Notes under the pieces: model-generated | Database searches by the model: none | Seen by the model: only the letters and a program-made list of their open reading frames with translations | What the model was told of the DNA's origin: nothing | Source of the DNA: CAYPGJ01 sp050174775 | GTDB lineage: Bacteria; Planctomycetota; Phycisphaerae; Phycisphaerales; UBA1924 | Assembly (NCBI GenBank): GCA_050174775.1 | Contig: JBFXJP010000007.1 | Location: 62,001-126,000, forward strand | Reading direction: 5' to 3' | DNA length: 64,000 nucleotides | Part shown: piece by piece, positions 8,176 through 15,733 of the stretch | Position numbering within the stretch: the stretch's first letter is position 1 | Layout: the number at the start of each line of letters is the position of its first letter | Program-made: the position numbers and the translations under genes

Positions 8176-9525
8176 ATGCTCCCCCACACGCGTCGCAACA
8201 TCGTCGCGCTCGTACACGCGCTCCTGTGCTGCATCGCCACAGGCCACGCCGGCTCGCTCCCCGGCCTCCACATCGTGCAGCAGCCCGGCACGTTCTGGTC
8301 CCCCATCGCCTTCATCCAGGACCCCGCGCAGGACAACGTCCAGTACGTCCTCTCCCAGGGCGGGCTGATCTACATCATCACCGACAGCGTCGCGCACCCC
8401 GTGCCGTTCCTCGACATCAGCGAGCAGGTCCACTTCCTCGACGAGATGGGCTGCCTCGGCCTCGCCTTCGCCCCGGACTACGCCTCCTCCGGACGCTTCT
8501 ACGTCCTCTTCACCTCCAAAGACCCGCTCGGCGCCACCGTCCTCGCACGATTCAACCGCTCCGCCTCCAACCCCTCTTCCGCCGACCCCTCCTCCCAGTT
8601 CAACCTCGTCTTCGACGGCAACCCCTACATCCAGCGCCCCCCGGGCATCCACAACGGCGGCACCATGATCTTCGGCGCCGACGGCTACCTCTACTTCGGC
8701 ATCGGCGAGACCGGCCTCGAAGAGCTCTCCCAGGACCCCACATCGATGCACGGCAAGATCCACCGCATCGACGTCAACGTCCCCGACGAAGACCCCATCG
8801 GCTACCGCATCCCCCCGTCCAATCCCTTCCTCCCCGAGAACAACCCGCCCGTGGCCGGCTCGCTCCCCTCACTCTGGCACGTCGGACTGCGCAACCCGTG
8901 GAAGTGGTGCTTCGACGACCGAGGCCGCGGCCACACGAACGCCATGATCATCGGCGACGTCGGCGCCGCGCTCTACGAGGAGATCGATGTCGCGCCCGCC
9001 AACACGCCAGCGCACAACTTCGGCTGGCCGCTCTTCGAGGGCTTCAACCCCATCTCCAATCTCCCGGCCATGTTCCTCCCGCTCACCGACCCCGTCCACG
9101 TCTACGAGCACACCACCTTCAACTCCGTCACCGGCGGCTACGTCCTCCGCAACGGCCGGCAGTGCGCCTACTTCGGCCGCTATTTCTTCGCCGACTTCGG
9201 CTCGGGTGAGGTCTACTCCGCCGCATTCGACGGTTCGACCCTCACCGACGTCGTCAATCACACCAGCGAGCTCTTCGGCAGCGCACGCTTCTACCTCCCC
9301 TCCTTCGGGCGCGACGCCGCGGGCAACCTCTACATCCTCCGATACGACCCCGGCACCATCTACCGCATCGCCAGCAACGAAGACCCGCTGCTGGGCGACA
9401 TCAACACCGATGGAGCCGTCGATTTCCAGGACCTCAACATCGTCCTCAGCGACTTCGGACCCACCTACACCTTCACCGACCTCAACGCCGTGCTCAGCAA
9501 CTATGGCGTGAGCTGCGGCATCTGA
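8176..9525 (+). CDS. Secreted PQQ-type sugar dehydrogenase beta-propeller with dockerin-like tail (copy 3)
   Basis: 449-residue exported propeller. The ATG at 8176 opens a signal peptide ending at about residue 25 (GHAGSLP). It shares with copy 2 the IQRPPGIHNGGTMIF, YFGIGETGLEELSQDPTS and WHVGLRNPWKWCFDDRG stretches. The C-terminal tail is a clear pair of calcium-loop-like segments (GDINTDGAVDFQDLN and YTFTDLNAVLSNYG) ending SCGI. The context suggests an extracellular or periplasmic oxidase of sugars or related alcohols that is held to a partner through the tail. Anchoring is an inference from dockerin biology, and no cohesin is visible in this window. Confidence 0.88.
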   Translation: MLPHTRRNIVALVHALLCCIATGHAGSLPGLHIVQQPGTFWSPIAFIQDPAQDNVQYVLSQGGLIYIITDSVAHPVPFLDISEQVHFLDEMGCLGLAFAPDYASSGRFYVLFTSKDPLGATVLARFNRSASNPSSADPSSQFNLVFDGNPYIQRPPGIHNGGTMIFGADGYLYFGIGETGLEELSQDPTSMHGKIHRIDVNVPDEDPIGYRIPPSNPFLPENNPPVAGSLPSLWHVGLRNPWKWCFDDRGRGHTNAMIIGDVGAALYEEIDVAPANTPAHNFGWPLFEGFNPISNLPAMFLPLTDPVHVYEHTTFNSVTGGYVLRNGRQCAYFGRYFFADFGSGEVYSAAFDGSTLTDVVNHTSELFGSARFYLPSFGRDAAGNLYILRYDPGTIYRIASNEDPLLGDINTDGAVDFQDLNIVLSDFGPTYTFTDLNAVLSNYGVSCGI

Positions 9526-9577
9526 CGGGGCGGCACGCGACGCCCCGACACAACCCCGGCAGCGCAGGAGCGCCCAC

Positions 9578-10924
9578 ATGCCCAGACGCCTCGCCGCCCT
9601 CCTCTGCCTGACGTTCACGATCCTCACCGCACCGCTCGCACGCGCAGGCTCGCTCGCGCCGCTCCACGCCGAAGCCCTCCCCGGCTCATTCTGGGCCCCT
9701 GTCGCGTTCATCCAGGACCCCGCGCAAGACCACATCCAGTACGTGCTCTCCCAGGGCGGCCTCATCTACATCCTCGAGAACGGCGTCACGCGACCCCAGT
9801 TCTTCCTCGACATCCGCCCACAGGTCCGCTTCTTCGACGAGATGGGCTGTCTCGGCCTCGCGTTCGCGCCCGACTACGCCGACTCCGGCCGCTTCTACGT
9901 CCTCTTCAGTGCCGCCAACCCCGAGGGCGTCATCGTCATCGCACGCTTCAAGCGGTCCTCCACCAACCCCTTCATCGCGGACCCCGCCTCACAATTCAAC
10001 CTCGTCTTCGACGGTGAGCCCTACATCCAGCGCCCGCCCGGCGTCCACAACGCCGGCACCATCGGCTTCGGACCCGACGGATGCCTCTACGTCGCCCTCG
10101 GCGAAGCCGGCGACGAATCACTCGCGCAGAACCCGACCTCACTCCACGGCAAGATCCTCCGCATCGACGTCGCCGTCCCCGACACGCACGCCACCGGCCA
10201 TGTCATCCCCCCCACCAACCCGTTCCTTCCCCAGAACAACCCCCCTGTGCAGAACGCCAGACCCGAACTCTGGCACGTCGGCCTCCGGAACGCCTGGAAA
10301 TGGGCGTTCGACGACCAGGGCCGCGGGCACACCAACGCGATGATCCTCGGCGATGTCGGCGGCGCGAACTACGAAGAGATCGACGTCGCGCCGAACAACA
10401 TCCCCGCGCTCAACTTCGGATGGCCCATCCTCGAAGGCCCCGCGCCCCACAACAACATCCCCGCGATGTATCTCCCGCTCACCGACCCCGCGCACTCCTG
10501 GCCGCAGAACGGCGCGTTCAGCTCCGTCACCGCAGGCTACGTCAACCGCAACGGACGCCAATGCTCGCACTTCGGCCGCTACTTCTTCGCCGACTTCGGC
10601 CAGGGTCGAATCTTCTCCATGCGCTTCGACGGCGTCACGCTCTCCGACCTGGTCGAGCACTCCACCGAGCTGCTCGGCGGCGCACGCCCCTTCCTCCCAT
10701 CCTTCGGGCGCGACGCGGCGGGCTACCTCTACTTCCTCACCTACGACCCAGGCCGCGTCTACCGCATCCGCTCCGACGACGCCCCCCTGCTGGGAGACAT
10801 CTCGGGCGACGGCGCCGTCGATTTCCTCGACCTCAACCTCGTCCTCAGCGACTTCGGGCCCACCTACACCTTTAGCGACCTCAACGCCGTGCTGAGCAAC
10901 TTCGGCGTCCTCTGCGGCCAATGA
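9578..10924 (+). CDS. Secreted PQQ-type sugar dehydrogenase beta-propeller with dockerin-like tail (copy 4)
   Basis: 448-residue exported propeller. The ATG at 9578 follows a GCAGGAG ribosome-binding site and opens a signal peptide ending ARAGS. The core matches copies 2 and 3, but the HNGG motif has become HNAG, YFGIGE has become YVALGE and NPWK has become NAWK, so substrate or activity may differ. The tail has GDISGDGAVDFLDLN and YTFSDLNAVLSNFG ending LCGQ. It is the last member of the array, and yjbQ starts 28 bp later from its own promoter-like hexamer. Confidence 0.88.
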   Translation: MPRRLAALLCLTFTILTAPLARAGSLAPLHAEALPGSFWAPVAFIQDPAQDHIQYVLSQGGLIYILENGVTRPQFFLDIRPQVRFFDEMGCLGLAFAPDYADSGRFYVLFSAANPEGVIVIARFKRSSTNPFIADPASQFNLVFDGEPYIQRPPGVHNAGTIGFGPDGCLYVALGEAGDESLAQNPTSLHGKILRIDVAVPDTHATGHVIPPTNPFLPQNNPPVQNARPELWHVGLRNAWKWAFDDQGRGHTNAMILGDVGGANYEEIDVAPNNIPALNFGWPILEGPAPHNNIPAMYLPLTDPAHSWPQNGAFSSVTAGYVNRNGRQCSHFGRYFFADFGQGRIFSMRFDGVTLSDLVEHSTELLGGARPFLPSFGRDAAGYLYFLTYDPGRVYRIRSDDAPLLGDISGDGAVDFLDLNLVLSDFGPTYTFSDLNAVLSNFGVLCGQ

Positions 10925-10938
10925 TCGCGCCGGCGCGA

Positions 10939-10944
10939 TATCGT
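10939..10944 (+). promoter_or_regulatory. Leaderless-type -10 hexamer before yjbQ
   Basis: TATCGT ends 8 nt before the yjbQ ATG, and there is no Shine-Dalgarno in between. No good -35 was found. Confidence 0.45.
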
Positions 10945-10952
10945 CGCGGACT

Positions 10953-11366
10953 ATGAGCCTCACACGCGAGTTCTCCGTCCGCACCAGAGGCAGAGGCCTC
11001 CACGAGATCACCCGCGAGGTCGCACACATCGTGCACGACAGCGATGTTGCCGACGGGCTCTGCACCGTCTTCATCCGCCACACCTCGGCCAGTCTCACCA
11101 TCCAGGAGAACGCCGACCCCAGCGCCCGCGCCGACCTTGAAGCGTGGATGGACCGGCACGTCCCCGACGGCGATCCGCATCACACGCACACCGACGAAGG
11201 GCCCGACGACATGCCCTCACACATCCGCTCCGCGATCACCAACGTCTCCATCAGCATCCCCGTGATGAAGGGCTCCCTCGTGCTCGGCACGTGGCAGGGC
11301 ATCTACGTGTGGGAACACCGGCTCGCGCCCCAGGAACGACGCATCGTCGTCCACATCGGCCCCTGA
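10953..11366 (+). CDS. yjbQ: YjbQ / UPF0047 family protein
   Basis: Small cytoplasmic enzyme-like protein of 137 residues, the normal length for the family. Signature stretches are IRHTSASLTIQENADP, DDMPSHIRSAI and GTWQGIYVWEHR, with conserved histidines at the presumed metal or substrate site. Escherichia coli YjbQ has weak thiamine-phosphate synthase activity, but the physiological role is unsettled. The start is ATG 10953, with a TANNNT hexamer 8 nt upstream. It is not functionally related to the neighbouring propeller genes. Confidence 0.93.
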   Translation: MSLTREFSVRTRGRGLHEITREVAHIVHDSDVADGLCTVFIRHTSASLTIQENADPSARADLEAWMDRHVPDGDPHHTHTDEGPDDMPSHIRSAITNVSISIPVMKGSLVLGTWQGIYVWEHRLAPQERRIVVHIGP

Positions 11367-11466
11367 CGAAGCGCTGGCAGCGCATTTGCTGTTCTCCCCT
11401 CGGCGACGGCCCCGCCCGAACCGGTGTCGGGCGCGATCCGTGCGCCGAGGATAAGGAGGACTGCGC

Positions 11467-12696
11467 ATGAAAATCTCGTCGAACAATGCCGCGGACATCA
11501 GCGGCGCCCTTCTGCGAGGCGCCAAGGGAGGTGACGCCGCGCTCGCGGCCTCCATCGCTCCCGATGCCGTCAAAGCCACTTCTGCGCGCACCGATGACGT
11601 GCAGCTCTCCGAGCAGAGTCGCGCCGAAGCAGCCAAAGCCGCGGAAGCGGCCAAGCAGGCCGTCGCGCTCAAGCAGGCCGTGGCCGACAAGAACAGCCTG
11701 GTGAACACCGCAACGGACTCCGCCCCGAGCGCAAGGGCCGCCGTCGCAGCGCAAGACGCGCTCGCCAGGAGCGCCGATTCCGCCGAGCCCGCGCAGGACG
11801 CCGCCGCGGCATCCGCCGCTCCGCCGCCCGAACTCAACGTCACACAGGACGATCTCAACGGGCTGCTCGCCGCGTACGGCGCGGTGAACGGAGACGCGAG
11901 GTTCGACGCGCGCTTCGACTACAACAACGACGGCCGCATCGACTTCAACGACCTCAACACCGCGCTCTCCTCCTTCTCCAAGACGCCCAGCCAGCCCGTC
12001 CCCCAGACCTACACGCTCGACGACGTCACCTCCATCCTCTCCACCTACGGGCGACGCGCCGGCGAGCAGGGCTTCGACGCACGCTTCGACACCAACAACG
12101 ACGGCGTCGTCGACTTCACCGACCTCAACCACGTCCTCTCCAACATCTCCTCGCCCATCACCCAGAGCCAGCAGCAACAGCTCGAGGGCGTGATCGAGGG
12201 CTACGGCGCCGGCGTCGGCGACCCTCGCTACAACGCCGCGTACGACGTCGACAACGACGGACGCATCTCCTTCCGCGACCTCAACGCCGTCCTCTCTTCC
12301 TTCAACGCGCCCGCGCAGCCCGAGGCCCCGGCCTCGCCGGAAGCAGCCGTCCCCCCCGAGACCCCCGCCACCCCGCAGACCTTCTCCCTCAACGACGTCG
12401 CCTCCGTCCTCTCCGCCTACGGCCGCCGCGAGGGTGAACAGGGCTACGACGCGCGCTTCGACACCAACAGCAACGGCGTCGTCGACTTCACCGACCTCAA
12501 CCACGTCCTCTCCAACCTCACCTCACCCATCTCCTCCAATCATCAGCAACAGCTCGAGGGCCTGATCCAGGGCTACGGCGCCGGCGTGGGCGACCCGCTC
12601 TTCAACGCCGCCTTCGACTTCGACAACGACGGCCGCATCTCCTTCGCAGATCTCAACGAGCTCCTCTCCCAGATCGCAGGGCCAAACCCAGCCTGA
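11467..12696 (+). CDS. EF-hand/dockerin-type repeat protein without a recognisable signal peptide
   Basis: 409 residues. AAGGAGG at 11454 places the start at ATG 11467. Residues 1-125 are Ala/Ser/Lys-rich and low in hydrophobicity, with a coiled-coil-like stretch (SRAEAAKAAEAAKQ) and no signal peptide or membrane segment. From about 126 come five calcium-loop-like units beginning at Asp151, Asp208, Asp260, Asp332 and Asp384, all of the form DxxxDGxxxFxDLN (N replaces D in unit 4). Units 4-5 repeat units 2-3 at a constant 124-residue offset. The loops match the dockerin tails of the neighbouring secreted enzymes, but the Cys-Gly end is absent. The Ser/Thr-rich start followed by DDVQLSEQ loosely recalls proteins exported through flagellar machinery; that is only a suggestion. 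Calcium binding is likely; function unknown. Confidence 0.75.
   Translation: MKISSNNAADISGALLRGAKGGDAALAASIAPDAVKATSARTDDVQLSEQSRAEAAKAAEAAKQAVALKQAVADKNSLVNTATDSAPSARAAVAAQDALARSADSAEPAQDAAAASAAPPPELNVTQDDLNGLLAAYGAVNGDARFDARFDYNNDGRIDFNDLNTALSSFSKTPSQPVPQTYTLDDVTSILSTYGRRAGEQGFDARFDTNNDGVVDFTDLNHVLSNISSPITQSQQQQLEGVIEGYGAGVGDPRYNAAYDVDNDGRISFRDLNAVLSSFNAPAQPEAPASPEAAVPPETPATPQTFSLNDVASVLSAYGRREGEQGYDARFDTNSNGVVDFTDLNHVLSNLTSPISSNHQQQLEGLIQGYGAGVGDPLFNAAFDFDNDGRISFADLNELLSQIAGPNPA
12007..12675 (+). repeat. Internal tandem duplication of a two-EF-hand module
   Basis: Codons for residues about 181-280 (12007-12306) are repeated as residues about 305-403 (12379-12675). Both copies run from a (T/S)LxDVxSxLSxYGRR start through GEQGxDARFDTN and GYGAGVGDP to a final DNDGRISFxDLN. 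A Pro/Ala-rich linker separates the copies. Confidence 0.85.
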
Positions 12697-12727
12697 CACC
12701 CGATCACCTGAGGGGGAAGCAATGTGA

Positions 12728-12760
12728 CAACGCCCGGCCGCTTCGACCGGGCGTTGTTCA
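12728..12760 (+). terminator. Intrinsic terminator after the EF-hand repeat gene
   Basis: Perfect 10-bp stem CAACGCCCGG / CCGGGCGTTG with a 9-nt loop, followed by TTCATT. The T-tract is weak. The same stem recurs at 59052. Confidence 0.7.
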
Positions 12761-12774
12761 TTGAGCACATGTCC

Positions 12775-14007
12775 CTAGGACGTCCGCTCCTCCTGACGCT
12801 CGAACGCGAACAATTCCGCATCCTCATCCGTACGCCCCAGGATCGCCGCACACACCATCTGCGCCCCCATCATCGAGAAGGTCATCCCGTTCCCTCCGAA
12901 CCCGAGGATCGCGTAGCACCGATCCATCCCAGGAACCGCGCCGATGCTGGGCGTTCCCCGCTCCGACGATCCGAAGTTCGCGGCCCACGCATACTCCGCA
13001 CGCACGTCAAGCCACGGCAACAACCTCGCGAGCTTCTCCTGCAATACCTGAGTCTTCTCCGGAATCAACGCGTCCCGCGCCGACTCGTCATCAAACGGCT
13101 CGTCCTCACCCCCGCAGATCACCCGCCCTTCCGGGCTCGTCCGGATGTACAGGTACGGGTCCGACGCCTCCCAGATGAAGCATTCGCTCCGCCAAAGACG
13201 CCCAGGCTGGGGCGCCGTCGCAAACGCCCACGTCGACACCACCTCGTGGCCCCGCGTCGGCACACCGTGCGCCACCTCGTACCCCGTCGCAAAGACGACG
13301 CAACCCGCGCGCACCGTCCGCCCCGACGCCGTTCGCGCACGCACGTGATCACCGGACGGAACCACGTCCACGATCTCTTCCGGCGCATGCAGCTTCGCGC
13401 CGCGATCCATCGCAAGCCGGTGAAACGCCAGCGTGAGCGCGATCGGGTCCGCGGCCAGACTGCCGCTGTTCAGCAGCGCGGCGCGATCAGCCACTCCGTA
13501 CCGCTCCCTGGTCTCCGATGCCGACAGCCACTCGCACGCAAACCCGGCGCACCGCCTCACTTCCGTCTCGCGCTCCAGGCCTCGCGCACTCAACCGATCC
13601 CCCTCCAGATACAGCGTGTCGCGTGCACCCACGAGATGACTCAGCCCCGCGATCGACAGCCGATCCCGGATCGCATCCACCGCAAGCCGCGAACGCTTCC
13701 ACACCCGCCGCGCACGCTCAACCCCCAACCCCTCCTCCAACTCCATGAGCGGCGTGTCGAGGTCCTGCTGCAGGAGCGACGTCGACGCCGCCGTCGACCC
13801 GCGCGCCACCCCGCGCCGGTCCACCACCAACACCCCCACCCCCTCCGAGGCCAGCGCCTCAGCCGTCATCGCCCCCGACACCCCCGCGCCCACGATCAGA
13901 ACATCCGTCTCCGCATCACCCGACAACGGCGCAACGTCCGGCGCCTTCCTCGCCGATGCCTCCCAAACCGATGTCCCCGTGCGTAAGTCTTCCCGTGGAG
14001 TCGTCAT
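12775..14007 (-). CDS. FAD-dependent oxidoreductase of the DAO (D-amino-acid / gamma-glutamylputrescine oxidase) family
   Basis: 410-residue cytoplasmic flavoprotein. The dinucleotide-binding GxGxxG motif is GAGVSG at 40-45 (DVLIVGAGVSG), followed by an acidic residue pattern at the end of strand 2. A GSTAAS stretch just after it is typical of DAO members with the flavin near a small-residue loop. The C-terminal part has GFGGNGMTFSMMGAQ, the usual second FAD-contact region. PuuB-like enzymes share this layout, but the substrate cannot be assigned. It starts at ATG 14007. The gene stands alone between terminators and converges with the EF-hand repeat gene. Confidence 0.83.
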   Translation of the reverse strand: MTTPREDLRTGTSVWEASARKAPDVAPLSGDAETDVLIVGAGVSGAMTAEALASEGVGVLVVDRRGVARGSTAASTSLLQQDLDTPLMELEEGLGVERARRVWKRSRLAVDAIRDRLSIAGLSHLVGARDTLYLEGDRLSARGLERETEVRRCAGFACEWLSASETRERYGVADRAALLNSGSLAADPIALTLAFHRLAMDRGAKLHAPEEIVDVVPSGDHVRARTASGRTVRAGCVVFATGYEVAHGVPTRGHEVVSTWAFATAPQPGRLWRSECFIWEASDPYLYIRTSPEGRVICGGEDEPFDDESARDALIPEKTQVLQEKLARLLPWLDVRAEYAWAANFGSSERGTPSIGAVPGMDRCYAILGFGGNGMTFSMMGAQMVCAAILGRTDEDAELFAFERQEERTS

Positions 14008-14068
14008 GTTCCGTCATCCGGTGTCCCCCACACGCCGCACCATACGACCCCAACATGAAGCCACTATG

Positions 14069-14094
14069 AAAAAACGCGCGGGCGACCCGCGCGT
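14069..14094 (-). terminator. Intrinsic terminator after the SH3 protein gene
   Basis: On the minus strand, a perfect 9-bp stem ACGCGCGGG / CCCGCGCGT with a 3-nt loop is followed by six T. It lies 36 bp past the stop at 14130 and between two minus-strand genes. Confidence 0.9.
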
Positions 14095-14129
14095 CAAGAT
14101 GATCCCTGCCGACACTCCGCCGAGCGAGC

Positions 14130-15545
14130 TCAGCGCTGCTCGGACGATCTCGCCGGCGCCTGCACCGTGGCGAGGAAGTCGACCCGCTTGGGCGACAGCA
14201 CCGGCACGCCCAACGCGGCATCCACCGCGCCGTCGCCGACCACCCCGACCAGCGAGCCGATCTTCGTCGTCAGCTCAACGCCCTCCGCAGGCGTCACGTA
14301 CGCCAGCGTGCGACCCGGGAAGTTCTCGATGCTCAGCACCCGGTACATCAGCGGCAGACGCGTGCCGTCGTACACCGTGCTCGCGCTCAGGCGACCGACC
14401 ACCGTGTACCGCGGCTTGGCCGCGAGCGCCGCGCGAAGCTCCTCGATCGACGCCGAACCCTTCTTCGCGTTCTGCTCCGCCTCCGAAGCCGCGCGGATCG
14501 CGTCCTGCAACTCCCCGCGCGCCCGCAGCAGATCGATCTTCGCCCGCGCATACGCCCGACGGCCGGAGTTCCCCGGCGTGTCCGACAGCGTCGACAGGAA
14601 CCGCTCGTACTCCGCGATCAGCGGCCCGATCTCGGCCTCCTCCGTCGGCACGCTCTTGAGCGCGTCGTACGCGGAATCCAGGCCCTTGAGCTGCTGACCC
14701 TCCGACGCCGCAACCTCAACCGGCGCCGGCGTCGTGATCTCCTCAAGCGTCGGCACACTCGTCTCGCCCGCCGCCGTCTCGCCGGGCGTCGTCGCCGGCG
14801 TCGCCCCCGTGTCGCTCACCGGCTGACCCGTCGGCGCCGCGGCCTGCGCGGGAATCACCGGCTGCTCCGTCCCGCCCGCGTTCGACGCCGTGCTCGTCGG
14901 CGCAGGGTCGCTCAACGCCGGTTGCGAGGGGACCACGGCCACCGGCGGAGGCGCCTGCGCCCCACGCACCGCCGCAACCTCCACGTCCGACGCCTTCCGC
15001 ACAAACCGCTCCGACACGTACCCCTTCGCGCCGTCCGGCGCAATCACCCGATACCCCGACACCGCCCCGGACGCATCTTTCAACGTCTCGACGTACGTCA
15101 GCTCCGTCCCCGACGCCAGCTCCTTCTCGAGCAGCGTCTGCCACGATTCGAACACTCCCCCACGCGGGTTGCTCGCGAGCAACCGCGACGGCGACGTCAG
15201 CTTCACCGCGCTCCGAGACTCATCCAGCGTCGCCTCGCTCGCCTTCACCACCGCCTGCACACCCGACGGATACGTCACGCGCAGCCACCCTGCCTCCACG
15301 CCGTCCACCTTCAGCACATCACCCGGGCTCAACGACGCCACCGCATACCACACCGACCCCGCGCCGCAGCGCAGGTTCACGTTCTCCGCGTTCACCACCA
15401 CGTGGTACGGATCGACCGCGTTCAGCTGCGCGCTCGCCACGCCGCTCGCCGCCGCTCCCGCAACCAGAGGCGCCATCCACACCACCGACGCCGCCGTCAC
15501 GCCGAGCACTCGAGAAACTGTTCGGAACCTGGAAGGAATCGTCAT
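14130..15545 (-). CDS. Exported SH3b-domain protein
   Basis: 471 residues starting at ATG 15545. A signal peptide of about 38 residues contains the hydrophobic run VLGVTAASVVWMAPLVAGAA. Residues about 48-115 form a bacterial SH3 domain (VVNAENVNLRCGAGSVWYAVASL, GWLRVTYP), and a second SH3-like unit is at about 140-190 (ELTYVETL, GYVSERFVR). A low-complexity Pro/Ala/Thr linker follows at about 195-270. The C-terminal 200 residues look helical and then beta-rich, with no family I recognise. SH3b domains commonly bind cell-wall peptides or glycans, so envelope location is likely. It is divergent from the TolC-type gene, 188 bp apart. Confidence 0.8.
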   Translation of the reverse strand: MTIPSRFRTVSRVLGVTAASVVWMAPLVAGAAASGVASAQLNAVDPYHVVVNAENVNLRCGAGSVWYAVASLSPGDVLKVDGVEAGWLRVTYPSGVQAVVKASEATLDESRSAVKLTSPSRLLASNPRGGVFESWQTLLEKELASGTELTYVETLKDASGAVSGYRVIAPDGAKGYVSERFVRKASDVEVAAVRGAQAPPPVAVVPSQPALSDPAPTSTASNAGGTEQPVIPAQAAAPTGQPVSDTGATPATTPGETAAGETSVPTLEEITTPAPVEVAASEGQQLKGLDSAYDALKSVPTEEAEIGPLIAEYERFLSTLSDTPGNSGRRAYARAKIDLLRARGELQDAIRAASEAEQNAKKGSASIEELRAALAAKPRYTVVGRLSASTVYDGTRLPLMYRVLSIENFPGRTLAYVTPAEGVELTTKIGSLVGVVGDGAVDAALGVPVLSPKRVDFLATVQAPARSSEQR

Positions 15546-15697
15546 CGCCGTTGGAACCTCACGTGAAGATTGCGTCACCGGGCAGCCCCCCGACAGGAAC
15601 ACCCACAGGCGCTCCGCGTGCCCATCCATCAACACTATCGGATATCGGACGCCCCGGACCACGCGCTCACTCCCGAATCCTCTGCCTTTCCCCGCTT

Positions 15698-15726
15698 TTG
15701 ACCCCCCCTCCCGCCACCGCTACCGT
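15698..15726 (+). promoter_or_regulatory. Promoter of the TolC-type gene, leaderless spacing
   Basis: TTGACC at 15698-15703 and TACCGT at 15721-15726 are separated by 17 bp. The hexamer ends 7 nt before the GTG start, so transcription should begin at or next to the start codon. Confidence 0.65.
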
Positions 15727-15733
15727 CCGACCC

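Noticed and set aside
10923..10938. Palindrome ATCGCGCCGGCGCGAT after propeller copy 4 as a terminator or operator
   Set aside because: It is perfect but has no loop or T-tract, and such palindromes are easily formed in this GC-rich DNA. No second copy was noticed.
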